A model generated the notes under the pieces. The model was not told the origin of the DNA, did not search any database, and saw only the letters and a list, made by a program, of their open reading frames with translations. Below are positions 55,300 to 63,780 of a DNA stretch of 64,000 bases, in pieces. The stretch is from Streptomyces shenzhenensis (GTDB lineage Bacteria > Actinomycetota > Actinomycetes > Streptomycetales > Streptomycetaceae): NCBI RefSeq assembly GCF_021462265.1, contig NZ_JAJONF010000045.1, forward strand, positions 1 to 64,000, given 5' to 3'. Every line of letters starts with the position of its first letter. Within the stretch, counting starts at the first letter, position 1. The translations under genes were made by a program, and so were the position numbers.

Positions 55300-55660
55300 G
55301 CGCCCGGGGAAGGTACGACGCCGGGTGCCCTCGTCGTCGGCGGAGAACACCCAGCCGGTGTGGTCCGTGTGCAGGTGGGTGAACGCCACCGTGTCGATGT
55401 CCTCGGGCGACCTGCCCAGCAGGGCGAGCGTCTCCAGCAGCGCACCGCTGTCCGCCGCGCCCATCTCGTTCGCGAACGTGAGCGCACCGGGTCCCGTGTC
55501 CATCAGCAACGCCCGGCCGGCCCGCTCGACGAGCAGGCCGCCGACCGACATCGGCACCCGGCCCGTCGCGTCCAGCAGCCCGGCACTCCCCTACCAGTGC
55601 CCTCCCGGCACCGAGGGGAAGAAGGCACCCGTGAAAGCCATCACCCCGTCGACGACGTAA
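55300..55660 (-). pseudogene. Metallo-beta-lactamase-fold hydrolase N-terminal fragment
   Basis: The minus strand reads GVMAFTGAFFPSVPGGHW, then a TAG, then GSAGLLDATGRVPMSVGGLL, LLMDTGPGALTFANEMGAAD, and AFTHLHTDHTGW with the HxHxDH zinc motif. The TAG interrupts the family pattern, and the reading ends soon after the zinc motif at the joint with the CitE fragment. It is dead. Confidence 0.8.
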
Positions 55661-55866
55661 GTCGCCCGCACGTCACCCGTCTGAGAGAACGGACTGCGGA
55701 CTGCGCTGCCAAGGACCCGGCAGCTTGACTACTCGCCAGACACCCTGTTGTTCACATCGGATTCGCGTCAGTCGATCGGTCACGCACAGACCATGATCGC
55801 GCAGACACCTGGAAGGCACGGCTCGGACGTGGGACGCGCCCCTGGTGTTCCGGAGCAACCGTCATG

Positions 55867-56172
55867 TCACCAGGACGACTTGGTGACACCGGGCAGGTAA
55901 CCCGCGTGCGCCTGCTCCCTCACGCGGACACGGGAGAGCCCGAACTTGCGCAGATGCCCCCGGGGGCGGCCGTCGACGCTGTCACGGTTGCGGACCCGGG
56001 TGGCGCTGGCGTCGCGGGGCTGCCGACGCAGTTCGGCGATCGCGGCACCTCGCTCGGCCGCCGTCGAGGACGGACGCCGGATGACGTCCTTGAGTTCGGC
56101 GCGCCGGGCGGCGTACCGCTCGACGAGGGCCTTGCGCTTCTCGTTCTTCGCGATCTTGCTTCGCCTGGCCAT
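55867..56172 (-). CDS. rpsN: 30S ribosomal protein S14, zinc-free paralogue
   Basis: The 101-residue protein is the long S14 form without the two CxxC zinc pairs of the standard actinobacterial protein. The C-terminal RDSVDGRPRGHLRKFGLSRV is diagnostic. The start ATG overlaps the stop of the L28 gene by one base (TGATG), forming a two-gene operon on the minus strand. It would replace the zinc-binding S14 during zinc shortage. Confidence 0.95.
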   Translation of the reverse strand: MARRSKIAKNEKRKALVERYAARRAELKDVIRRPSSTAAERGAAIAELRRQPRDASATRVRNRDSVDGRPRGHLRKFGLSRVRVREQAHAGYLPGVTKSSW

Positions 56173-56408
56173 CAGACCTTCCCTCCCCGGGCACGGATGC
56201 GCGCGACCGCCGCCTCCACGCCGATCGTGTCGACGATCTTGATCCCCCGGGCGCTCAGGGTCAGCCGCACATGCCGGGACTCACCGGGCAGCCAGTACCG
56301 CTTGCGCTGGACGTTCGGGTTGAAACGGCGGGAGGTGCGCCGGTGGGAGTGGGAAATGCGGTTGCCGAAGACCGGCCGGGCGCCGGTCAGTTGGCAGTGA
56401 GCGGACAA
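56172..56408 (-). CDS. rpmB: 50S ribosomal protein L28, zinc-free paralogue
   Basis: The 78-residue L28 has GARPVFGNRISHSHRRTSRR and the ESRHVRLTLSARGIKIVD core. The CxxC of the zinc form is lost (HCQLTG has only one Cys). It is the first gene of the minus operon, 40 bp from the palindrome and divergent from L33. Confidence 0.95.
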   Translation of the reverse strand: MSAHCQLTGARPVFGNRISHSHRRTSRRFNPNVQRKRYWLPGESRHVRLTLSARGIKIVDTIGVEAAVARIRARGGKV

Positions 56409-56447
56409 GGGATGACCTGCCTCTCCTTGATCGACTGACTATTGAGA

Positions 56448-56464
56448 ATGGAAATCGTTCCCAT
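56448..56464. promoter_or_regulatory. Zur-box-like palindrome between the ribosomal operons
   Basis: ATGGAAATCGTTCCCAT is an imperfect palindrome of the Zur class (TGxxAAxxGxTTxxCA-like), 12 bp before the L33 start and 40 bp before the L28 start. One zinc-loaded Zur dimer could silence both directions. This is the known mode of control for such clusters in actinobacteria; binding here is inferred. Confidence 0.75.
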
Positions 56465-56475
56465 ATAGTAGCCGC

Positions 56476-56640
56476 ATGGCTCGCAACGAACTCCGCCCGG
56501 TCATCAAGCTCCGCTCCACCGCGGGGACCGGCTACACCTACGTGACCCGGAAGAACCGCCGGAACGACCCGGACCGTATGACCCTGCGCAAGTACGACCC
56601 GGTCGCCGGCCGGCACGTGGACTTCCGCGAAGAACGCTGA
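56476..56640 (+). CDS. rpmG: 50S ribosomal protein L33, zinc-free paralogue
   Basis: The 54-residue protein reads MARNELRPVIKLRSTAGTGY, then YVTRKNRRNDPDRM and KYDPVAGRHVDFREER. The CxxC pairs of zinc-type L33 are absent. It starts the plus operon, 12 bp after the Zur-box-like site, which may overlap its promoter. Confidence 0.95.
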   Translation: MARNELRPVIKLRSTAGTGYTYVTRKNRRNDPDRMTLRKYDPVAGRHVDFREER

Positions 56641-56671
56641 TCCGACCGCCCACCCCTCAAGGGAGCCCGCC

Positions 56672-56926
56672 ATGAAGCCCGGCATCCACCCCGCTTACGG
56701 TCCCGTCGTCTTCCGGGACAAGGCCGCCGATTTCGCCTTCCTGACCCGCTCGACTCTCTCCAGTGACAAACGCGTCGAGTGGGAGGACGGCAACACCTAC
56801 CCCGTCGTGGACGTCGAGATCTCCTCGGCGAGCCACCCCTTCTACACCGGTACCGCCCGGGTCCTCGACACCGCGGGCCGCGTCGAGCGCTTCGAACGCC
56901 GCTACGGCCGCTTCGGGGCCCGGTGA
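56672..56926 (+). CDS. rpmE2: 50S ribosomal protein L31, type B
   Basis: The 84-residue type B L31 has MKPGIHPAYGPVVFRDKAAD and SHPFYTGTARVLDTAGRVER. It lacks the CxxC of L31 type A and is the zinc-free version. It lies 31 bp after L33 and overlaps the CobW-like start (TGATG). Confidence 0.96.
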   Translation: MKPGIHPAYGPVVFRDKAADFAFLTRSTLSSDKRVEWEDGNTYPVVDVEISSASHPFYTGTARVLDTAGRVERFERRYGRFGAR

Positions 56927-58077
56927 TGCGCGAGGAAGGCCGACTCCCGGTCGTCATCGTCGCCGGTCTGCACGCGGACGCCCGCCGCCACGTGGTCGAC
57001 CGCCTCCTGCGAGCGGTGCCGGGCAGCGTCGTCCTCCACCACGACCTCGCCACCGCGGGCGAGGGAACCGTACGACGGCTCGTCCGCGACGCGTCCGGCG
57101 TCCTCGCATCGGGCGAAGCGCCGCTGGTCAACGACTGCGCCTGCTGTGCGCTGCGTGACGATCTCGTCCCGGAACTGGAGCGGCTGGCCGGCCACGGCCT
57201 GGCCCGGCTCGCGATCGTGGAGTTGTGGGACTCGGTCGAGCCCAGGGCCATGGCGGAGGTCGTCGCTGCACACAGCGGCGACGGCCTGTCTCTCACCAAC
57301 GTGATCACCGCGGTGGACCCGGCGCTGGTCCTGCCGTACCTCTCCAACGGAGACGACCTGGCCGAGACGGGACTCGCGGCAGCCTCGACGGACCAGCGCA
57401 CCGTCGGCGACACCTGGGCCCGCCAGCTGGAGTACGCGCCGGTGCTCGCCCTCGTGGACAGCGAGGACGCGGACGAACACGACCACGCCCTGCTGACCCA
57501 GCTGCATCCCACCGCCCGCCATGTCGACGCGGCCTCAGGAGAACTCGCGCAACTGGCCTTCGCCGGATTCGACGTGGAGGCGGCGGCCGCCGCTCAGCAC
57601 CCGGCCTGCGCACTCCTGCCCCAGGAGGCCGACGAGGCGGACGTCGGCACGCTGGTCTGGCACCGCGCCCGCCCCTTCCACCCCGAACGCCTCTATCAGG
57701 CCCTTGAGGACCTGTGCTGCGCCGCCGCACGCAGCAGGGGCCGCTTCTGGCTCGCCGACCGCCCTGACACCCTGCTCTCCTGGGACGCGGCCGGCGGGGC
57801 CCTGTGTGTCGAAAGCGCAGGCCCGTGGCTTGCCTCCCTGCCCGACGCCGCATGGGAGCTGGTCCCCCCGGTTCGGCGGGCGGCCGCCGCACTGGACTGG
57901 CATCCGGAGCACGGCGACCGCTGCCAGCACCTGGTCTTCACCTCACCCGGACTCGACCGCTCCGGTATCGCGCGGCTCCTCGACTCCTGCCTCCTCACCG
58001 ACGCCGAGTACGCGGCCGGACCCGAGGGGTGGCAGCACCTGTCGGCGGCCTTCGACTGTCTGCTCGACGCCACGTGA
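56926..58077 (+). CDS. CobW/COG0523-family protein with degenerate P-loop
   Basis: The protein is 383 residues from the ATG at 56926. It resembles zinc-responsive GTPase metallochaperones by the CxCC motif CACC (Cys71-74), GLARLAIVELWDSVEPRAMA and the CobW C-terminal domain (LVWHRARPFHPERLYQALED). At the Walker A position it reads VAGLHADARRHVV, with no GKT/S, so normal GTP binding is unlikely. This variant may be common in the ribosomal cluster, but I cannot check. It lies in the plus operon between L31 and S18 and is presumably Zur-controlled. Confidence 0.9.
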   Translation: MREEGRLPVVIVAGLHADARRHVVDRLLRAVPGSVVLHHDLATAGEGTVRRLVRDASGVLASGEAPLVNDCACCALRDDLVPELERLAGHGLARLAIVELWDSVEPRAMAEVVAAHSGDGLSLTNVITAVDPALVLPYLSNGDDLAETGLAAASTDQRTVGDTWARQLEYAPVLALVDSEDADEHDHALLTQLHPTARHVDAASGELAQLAFAGFDVEAAAAAQHPACALLPQEADEADVGTLVWHRARPFHPERLYQALEDLCCAAARSRGRFWLADRPDTLLSWDAAGGALCVESAGPWLASLPDAAWELVPPVRRAAAALDWHPEHGDRCQHLVFTSPGLDRSGIARLLDSCLLTDAEYAAGPEGWQHLSAAFDCLLDAT

Positions 58078-58132
58078 ACCGCCGCCGCCCCGTCCACCCG
58101 TCGCCCGTCACCGTCCCATCCGAGGAATCCGC

Positions 58133-58372
58133 ATGACCCGACGCATCAACGACACCCGCAAGCCGGCGAAGTCCCGCCCCAATCCCCTGGTCGCGGCCGG
58201 TATCACCTACATCGACTACAAGGACACCGATCTGCTGCGGAAGTTCATTTCCGACCGGGGGAAGATCCGCAGCCGGCGCGTCACCCACGTCACCGCTCAA
58301 CAGCAGCGCCAACTCGCCGCCGCCATCAAGAACGCCCGCGAAATGGCCCTCCTGCCGTACTCCGGCAGGTGA
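58133..58372 (+). CDS. rpsR: 30S ribosomal protein S18, zinc-free paralogue
   Basis: The 79-residue S18 has TYIDYKDTDLLRKFISDRGK and QRQLAAAIKNAREMALLPYS, the S18 core, and lacks the Cys of the zinc form near the N-terminus (KPAKSRPNPL). It follows the CobW-like gene by 55 bp with CGAGGAATCC as a ribosome-binding site. Confidence 0.95.
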   Translation: MTRRINDTRKPAKSRPNPLVAAGITYIDYKDTDLLRKFISDRGKIRSRRVTHVTAQQQRQLAAAIKNAREMALLPYSGR

Positions 58373-58538
58373 CGGGGCGCTGCGCACGGCAGTGAACACC
58401 GACGGACCGGGCCGCCGACGGGGGCCGTCCGGCAGGCTGACCGCCATGGGAGCGCACACGGCAGCGCGCTGAGTTCACACAGATCACCCGGCCCCACGAG
58501 CGACCTTCCGGCCTGGGGCAGGAGCTGGTCGACTGCAG

Positions 58539-58932
58539 GTGACGATGAGCAATGCCGGCGGCGCGGTCATCCCGCACGGCGTCGCGTTGCCGCCGGTGAG
58601 TCCGCAGGACGTGGGGCCGGTGTTCGACACGATCGTCGAGCACTCGCTCCGCACCGGAGCCGCTGCTGGTGGCCACGGTGGTGGGCGTGCCGGCGGGACG
58701 GCTGCTCCTGCGCCGCGATCCGCACCCGCTCGTCGCGCACTGCGGCGTGGCCAACCACGTGCAGACGCACACCCGGTTCCGTCGCCAGGGCATCGGTGCC
58801 GCGTTGATGCGCCGTGTCCCCGGCGTCGCCCGGGACGGGATGGGGCTGGAACGGCTGGGATTCACGGCGAGGCCGGGCCTGCGGCTGGAGGATTTCTACC
58901 GCGGGCTGGGCTGGGTAGAGGTCGGCCGGTGA
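58539..58932 (+). pseudogene. GNAT acetyltransferase, frameshifted
   Basis: MTMSNAGGAVIPHGVALPPV, GPVFDTIVEHSLRTG in one frame and VGVPAGRLLLRRDPHPLVAH, FRRQGIGAALMRRVPGVARD, LRLEDFYRGLGWVEVGR in the next match a GNAT acetyltransferase. The acetyl-CoA loop RRQGIGAA is preserved. The frameshift near 58665 and probable N-terminal loss make it non-functional. It interrupts the ribosomal cluster between S18 and L32. Confidence 0.75.
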
Positions 58933-58957
58933 CCGGGGGCACTGCGGGTCGCCCCCG

Positions 58958-59122
58958 GTGACGACCGCGAAGATGTCCCGCAGCAACACCCGCCACCGCC
59001 GCGCCCAGTGGAAGGCGGGCACGCCCGCACTCGTACCGATCACCGTCGACGGCGTGCCGCACCTCGTGCCGCAGCGGCTGGTGAAGGCGTACGAGCGCGG
59101 GCTGCTGCACCCCGAGAGCTGA
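58958..59122 (+). CDS. rpmF: 50S ribosomal protein L32, zinc-free paralogue
   Basis: The protein is 54 residues from the GTG at 58958 (VTTAKMSRSNTRHRRAQWKA). The N-terminal SRSNTRHRRAQWK is the L32 signature. The C-terminal part VPITVDGVPHLVPQRLVKAY replaces the CxxC zinc knuckle. It forms the fifth class of zinc-free ribosomal protein here besides S14, L28, L33, L31 and S18, and was separated from them by the GNAT relic. Confidence 0.9.
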   Translation: MTTAKMSRSNTRHRRAQWKAGTPALVPITVDGVPHLVPQRLVKAYERGLLHPES

Positions 59123-59128
59123 CCGTTC

Positions 59129-59254
59129 ATGCCTCACGACCGGCTGCCAGTCACTGTCCTGTCCGGATTCCTCGGCGCGGGCAAGACCCGCCCTCCTCAA
59201 CCACGTCCTCGGCAACCGCGAGGGCCTGCGCGTCACGGTCATCGTCAACGACCG
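59129..59254 (+). pseudogene. CobW/COG0523 GTPase N-terminal stub
   Basis: MPHDRLPVTVLSGFLGAGKT is the intact N-terminus with a full Walker A. A frameshift follows, and HVLGNREGLRVTVIVND continues in the next frame until the homology ends at about 59250. At least 300 residues are missing. It is next to L32, as second CobW genes often are in Zur clusters. Confidence 0.88.
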
Positions 59255-59586
59255 CTGGTTGGCTTTGCCTTTGCAGGTCCAGCGGGTCAGGTCCTGCCAG
59301 CCCTGCCCGGGCGCGTCCATGCACAGCTTCACTGACTGTTCTCCATCCGCTCGGGGTGGCCGGTGAGGTTCGAACAGGGGCCTGGTTCAGGCGAGTCGGC
59401 CGGTGCGGATGCGCGGAAGAAGGGTCGTCGGGTCCAGCCCGTCCGCTCCTGGGCGTGACTGTCCCGCCCACAGGTTTGGCGATCCGGGGATGCCGAGATC
59501 GCACTCGCCGGCCTCGCACGGCACGGGCCCGATGGCGGCGGAGGAACAGGGCGCTGCTGGGGGGTCGTGGGGTGGGCCGACGCGGG
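59255..59586. other. Degenerate stretch, 332 bp
   Basis: No gene recognised. A minus-strand reading at 59250-59332 (LCMDAPGQGWQDLTRWTCKG) resembles a carbohydrate-binding or ricin-like repeat but is too short to call. Confidence 0.35.
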
Positions 59587-60204
59587 TCAGTCGTGAGGAA
59601 GCAGGTGGGCGAACCCGCTGAGCATGGCCCGCAGGCCGATGTCGAAGGAGCTCTTCGCGCGCGTGTGGTCGGTGGGGGTGTGATCGAGTACGGCGCTGAG
59701 GTGCGGGGCTGTTTCGCGGGTGACGTTGGAGACCATGACCGGCGGTGAGACCAGATCGAGCGCGGAACCCAGGATGAAGCTTTCCAGCGCGTTGATCAGC
59801 GGTATGACCTGGGCTTCGGCGAACCCCGCGGCAAGCAGCGACTCGGCGACCTTCTCGTACATGGCGTGCATGAAGGGCTCGGCGAGCGGGGCGACGGCGA
59901 GGAGCGGCACCGCGCCGGGGTGTGCGGCGAACGCGGCGAGGTAGGAGCGGGCCCAGGCCTCCAGGGACTGGGCCCAGGGCTGGGACCAGTCCTGGTCGGC
60001 GTCGCCGGTGGTCAGGGCCAGCTCCTCACGCATGAGGGAGATGATCTCGTCTCGACCCGAGACGTGGTGGTAGAGCGCCGAGGGGGCCACTCCGAGGGCA
60101 CGGGCCAGGGCGGGGATGGTGAGGGTGCCCTGCTCGTCGGCCAGGCGCAGTGCGGCGGCGCCGATGCGACGCCGGTCCAGCAGTGGGGTGCGTGGCCGTG
60201 GCAC
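59587..60204 (-). CDS. TetR-family regulator with TetR_C-type domain
   Basis: The 205-residue protein has the helix-turn-helix LTIPALARALGVAPSALYHH and C-terminal helices (WARSYLAAFAAHPGAVPLLA, NALESFILGSALDLVSPPVM). It is divergent from the amidohydrolase/permease pair with about 190 bp between, and two related sites lie there. It is the likely repressor of that pair. Confidence 0.92.
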   Translation of the reverse strand: MPRPRTPLLDRRRIGAAALRLADEQGTLTIPALARALGVAPSALYHHVSGRDEIISLMREELALTTGDADQDWSQPWAQSLEAWARSYLAAFAAHPGAVPLLAVAPLAEPFMHAMYEKVAESLLAAGFAEAQVIPLINALESFILGSALDLVSPPVMVSNVTRETAPHLSAVLDHTPTDHTRAKSSFDIGLRAMLSGFAHLLPHD

Positions 60205-60265
60205 GGCGACTCCTCTGTCGTCTCGCGTGGCGAGGGGCGAGCCGGTCGGACCGCCGCGCCCAGAC

Positions 60266-60345
60266 TTTACCGAATAACTTTCAGTAAAACCCTTCCACCC
60301 CGCCGGGGTGACGCCTACATTACCGGAAACCGAACGCCTTTCAGT
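60266..60345. promoter_or_regulatory. Repeated candidate TetR sites (CGAA-N3-CTTTCAGT, twice)
   Basis: At 60266-60288 lies TTTAC-N13-GTAAA, an imperfect palindrome whose core is CGAATAACTTTCAGT (60271-60285). The same CGAA-N3-CTTTCAGT recurs at 60331-60345, 60 bp on, close to six DNA turns. Both lie between the TetR gene and the amidohydrolase. A second repressor site and looping are possible. Confidence 0.55.
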
Positions 60346-60393
60346 TTATGGATCCGGGCGACGTACCAGGTCACAGGAGAGCACTGCCACGCC

Positions 60394-62049
60394 ATGCACG
60401 CAGACATCGTCTTCACCGGGGGAACCGTCCGCACGGGCGACCCCGACGCCCGCTGCCATGGGGCCCTCGCCGTCAGGGACGGCCTGATCAGTGCCCTGGG
60501 CGCCGAGGCACTCACCACTCGCGGTCCACGCACCACAGTGGTCGACCTGGCGGGCGGGGCACTGCTGCCCGCCTTCGGCGACGGCCATGCCCACCCGGTG
60601 CTCGGCGGGCTCGGGCTGCGCGGCGTGCCGGTCAGGGCCTGCTCCTCGGTGGAGGAGATCGTCGAGGCCGTGCGGCGCTGGGCCGAGGACCACCCGGAGG
60701 CCGAATGGATCACCGGCGACGGCTTCGATCCCTGGCTGGCCCCGGACGGGCGGTTCGACGCGCTCTGGCTGGACACCGCAGTGCCCGACCGCCCGGTGCT
60801 GCTGCGCACCTCCGACCATCACACCGCCTGGGTGAACGGCGAGGCGCTGCGGCGCGCCGCATACACCGCCACCACCCCCGATCCGCCGGGCGGCCAGATC
60901 GTCCGCAGGGACGGAGGCAGCGAACCACTGGGCACGCTCCGGGAGTTCGGCGCCATGAACCCCGTCCTGTCCCTGGTCCCGACACCGTCCCCGCAGGAGC
61001 ACGTGGACGCCCTGCGCGAGGCGGCCTCCCTCTTCGCCGCCGCCGGCGTGACCTGGGTGCAGGACGCCCTGGTCCTGCCCCAGCACGCGGACGCGTGGAT
61101 CACGGCCGCGACCACGGGCCCGGGCCTTCCGGTCCGCGCGGACCTGTGCTTCCTGCTGGAGCCCGACGACTGGCGGGAGCGGATCACGCGCTTCGTGGCC
61201 GACCGCGAACGGGTGGAGAGCGCCGCGCCCGGACTGGTCACCGCGCGGAGCGTGAAGTTCTTCGCGGACGGTGTGCTCGAGGCCGGTACCGCCTCCCTGC
61301 TGGAGCCCTACACCGACTGCCCGCACTCCCACGGCATGGCCACCTGGGCACCCGCCGAACTCGCCCAGGCCGTCACCGCCGTGGACGCGCTCGGCTTCAG
61401 GCCGCACATCCACGCCATCGGCGACGGCGCCGTACGCGCCGCCCTGGACGCCGTCGAGGCCGCCGACCGTGTCAACGGGCCACGCGACCGGCGCCCGGTC
61501 ATCGCCCACGCCGAGCTGATCGAAGCCGCGGACCTGCCCCGTTTCCGCTCGCTCGGGGTGATCGCCAACCTCCAGCCGCTGTGGTCGCAGTGCGACGCAC
61601 TGATGACCGAGCTGATCCTGCCGAGGATCGGCCCGGAACGCGGCGCGCGGCAGTACCAGACCGCCTCCCTGCTCACCTCCGGTGCCCATGTCGCGTTCGG
61701 CAGCGACTGGCCGGTCACCGCCCACGAGCCACTGCGGGGCATCGCCACCGCGGTCACCCGCCAGACGCCCGAGGGCACCCCCGAAGGCGGCTGGCTCCCG
61801 GCCGAGCGGATCAGCAGCGCGACCGCTCTGTCCGCCTACTCCGCAGGCAGCGCCCACCAGGCCTTCCAGGAGAAGGAATGGGGCGTGCTGCGCCCCGGCA
61901 TGCGCGCCGACCTCGTGCATCTCGCCGCCGACCCGGTCACCACTCCACCGGCCGACCTCGCGCACCTGCCCGTCCTGGGCACCTGGCTCGCCGGCCGCCG
62001 GACGCACGGCACCGGCACCCCGACTCCCGCGCGCACCGCAAGACACTAG
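60394..62049 (+). CDS. YtcJ-type metal-dependent amidohydrolase
   Basis: The protein is 551 residues from the ATG at 60394. The metal-binding HxH is in FGDGHAHPVLG, later ligands in HIHAIGDGAV, the His in IAHAEL and the Asp in FGSDWPV. The YtcJ family (amidohydrolase_3) hydrolyses amides or cyclic imides with diverse substrates. No signal peptide is present. It is followed by an APC permease after 95 bp, so import and hydrolysis of an amide, hydantoin or N-acyl amine is a reasonable guess. Confidence 0.9.
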   Translation: MHADIVFTGGTVRTGDPDARCHGALAVRDGLISALGAEALTTRGPRTTVVDLAGGALLPAFGDGHAHPVLGGLGLRGVPVRACSSVEEIVEAVRRWAEDHPEAEWITGDGFDPWLAPDGRFDALWLDTAVPDRPVLLRTSDHHTAWVNGEALRRAAYTATTPDPPGGQIVRRDGGSEPLGTLREFGAMNPVLSLVPTPSPQEHVDALREAASLFAAAGVTWVQDALVLPQHADAWITAATTGPGLPVRADLCFLLEPDDWRERITRFVADRERVESAAPGLVTARSVKFFADGVLEAGTASLLEPYTDCPHSHGMATWAPAELAQAVTAVDALGFRPHIHAIGDGAVRAALDAVEAADRVNGPRDRRPVIAHAELIEAADLPRFRSLGVIANLQPLWSQCDALMTELILPRIGPERGARQYQTASLLTSGAHVAFGSDWPVTAHEPLRGIATAVTRQTPEGTPEGGWLPAERISSATALSAYSAGSAHQAFQEKEWGVLRPGMRADLVHLAADPVTTPPADLAHLPVLGTWLAGRRTHGTGTPTPARTARH

Positions 62050-62144
62050 GCGTACGGTCACTGCGTACGTCGCCGTCAGGCCGGCCGCCGCGGGTTCGGG
62101 GAAACCTCGCTCACCCTCGCACACACGCATCACGCGGAGACATC

Positions 62145-63626
62145 ATGACCGAGCACCTCGTCCCCACCGCACCTCAGCAGCCCCTACAGACCGCCGGGAC
62201 CGGCGCCGGCAGTCACCTGCGGCGCGGCACTCTCGGCCTCGCCGACATCGTGTTCTTCGTGGTGGCGGCGGCCGCGCCGCTCACCGTGATGGCCGGGGTC
62301 GCACCACTGGCGATCCTCTTCGGCGGCATCGGCGCCCCGGTCGCCTACCTGGCCATCGGCGTCGTGCTGTGCCTGTTCGCGGCGGGGTTCACCGCCATGA
62401 CGCCTTACATACGCAACGCGGGCGCCTTCTACGCGTACATCACGCGGGGGCTGGGGCGCCCGGCCGGGCTCGGCGCGGCACTGCTCGCGGTGTTCTCCTA
62501 CAACGCGCTGCAGATCGGTGTGTTCGGGGCCCTGGGCTTCTTCGCCGCCGGCACGGCCAACGATCTCCTCGGCATCGACCTGCCGTGGTGGGCGTACGCC
62601 TTCACGGGGGTGGCCGTCGTCTGGTTCCTCGGCTTCCGTTCCATCTCCCTGGGAGCCAAGGTCCTGGCCGCGCTGCTGATCGCCGAGACCGCCATCCTGG
62701 CGCTGCTGGCCGGTGCGATCCTGATCAAAGGTGGAGCGAACGGCCTGAGCCTGGCGTCCTTCGCACCGTCCCACGTGTTCACCTCGCAGATGAGCGCGCC
62801 TCTGGGGCTCGCCGTCGCCGCCTTCACCGGCTTCGAGGCCACCGCCATCTACCGGGAGGAGGCCCGCGACCCCGACCGCACCGTGCCCCGCGCCACCTAT
62901 CTCGCCGTCGGCTTCCTCGGCCTCTTCTACACGTTCGTCGTCTGGGTCATCGTGCAGGCGTTCGGCAACGACGGCGCGGTCGGCGCCGCAGCCAAGAACC
63001 CCGCCGAGATGTTCTTCACGGCCATGACGCACTACGTGGGCGCCTGGGCCACCGACCTCCAGCGCATCCTCATCATCACCAGCCTGCTGGCCTCCCTGCT
63101 CGCCTTCCACAACGCCATCACCCGCTACGGGTACGCCCTCGCCACGGAACACGCCCTGCCCGCCTCCCTGGCCCGCGTCCACTCCCGGCACGGTTCCCCG
63201 TGGATCGCCGGCATGGCCCAAAGCATCCTGGCCGCCGGGACCGTGACGGTGTTCGCCGTGATCGGCGCCCAGCCGTACAACCAGTTCATGCTGTGGGTCA
63301 ACACCCCTGGCGTGATCGGCATCCTCGCCCTGCAACTGCTCGCCGCCTGCTCCGTCGTCGCCTACTTCCGCCGCAACCCCGCGCTGCGCGGCGAGGGACG
63401 GCTGCGCACCCTCGCCGCCCCGGGTGCCGCCGCCGTCCTGCTCGCCGCGGCCACCGCACTGGTCTGCACCCGCCTCAACCTGTTCACGGGCGCCGGCCCG
63501 GCCGTCAACTGGACACTGGCCGCACTCACCCCGGCCGTCTTCCTCACCGGCGTCGTCCTCGCCGCCCGGATGCGCCGCTCCCGACCGGACGTCTACGCCC
63601 GTCTCGCCACCGCAGACATCGACTGA
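62145..63626 (+). CDS. APC-superfamily amino acid/amine permease
   Basis: The 493-residue protein has 12 predicted membrane segments. The N-terminal GTLGLADIVFFVVAAAAPLT is the APC helix 1 region, and FTGFEATAIYREEARDPDRT the conserved loop. GCGGAGA precedes the ATG. It is probably co-transcribed with the amidohydrolase and under the same TetR regulator. A hairpin terminator follows. Confidence 0.92.
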   Translation: MTEHLVPTAPQQPLQTAGTGAGSHLRRGTLGLADIVFFVVAAAAPLTVMAGVAPLAILFGGIGAPVAYLAIGVVLCLFAAGFTAMTPYIRNAGAFYAYITRGLGRPAGLGAALLAVFSYNALQIGVFGALGFFAAGTANDLLGIDLPWWAYAFTGVAVVWFLGFRSISLGAKVLAALLIAETAILALLAGAILIKGGANGLSLASFAPSHVFTSQMSAPLGLAVAAFTGFEATAIYREEARDPDRTVPRATYLAVGFLGLFYTFVVWVIVQAFGNDGAVGAAAKNPAEMFFTAMTHYVGAWATDLQRILIITSLLASLLAFHNAITRYGYALATEHALPASLARVHSRHGSPWIAGMAQSILAAGTVTVFAVIGAQPYNQFMLWVNTPGVIGILALQLLAACSVVAYFRRNPALRGEGRLRTLAAPGAAAVLLAAATALVCTRLNLFTGAGPAVNWTLAALTPAVFLTGVVLAARMRRSRPDVYARLATADID

Positions 63627-63650
63627 GCGCCGATCCTCGCCCCGCACGAC

Positions 63651-63692
63651 GGCCTCTTCGGTACCCGGCCGAGACCGGGTGCCGAAGAGGCC
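63651..63692 (+). terminator. Strong hairpin terminator after the permease
   Basis: GGCCTCTTCGG (63651-63661) and an inner ACCCGG pair with CCGGGT and CCGAAGAGGCC (to 63692) in an 18-pair stem with one T-G wobble and a six-base loop, 25 bp after the stop codon. Confidence 0.82.
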
Positions 63693-63780
63693 GCACCCGT
63701 TGGCCCCCTGCCCTGCCGACGGCGCCCGCGCAGGCTGGGCCGCCGGTGACGACTTCGCGGACTGCCCGTGACCGGCCTCT

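Noticed and set aside
59250..59332. Possible ricin-like lectin repeat on the minus strand
   Set aside because: Under 30 residues, no second repeat and no start. It may be a relic, but cannot be supported.
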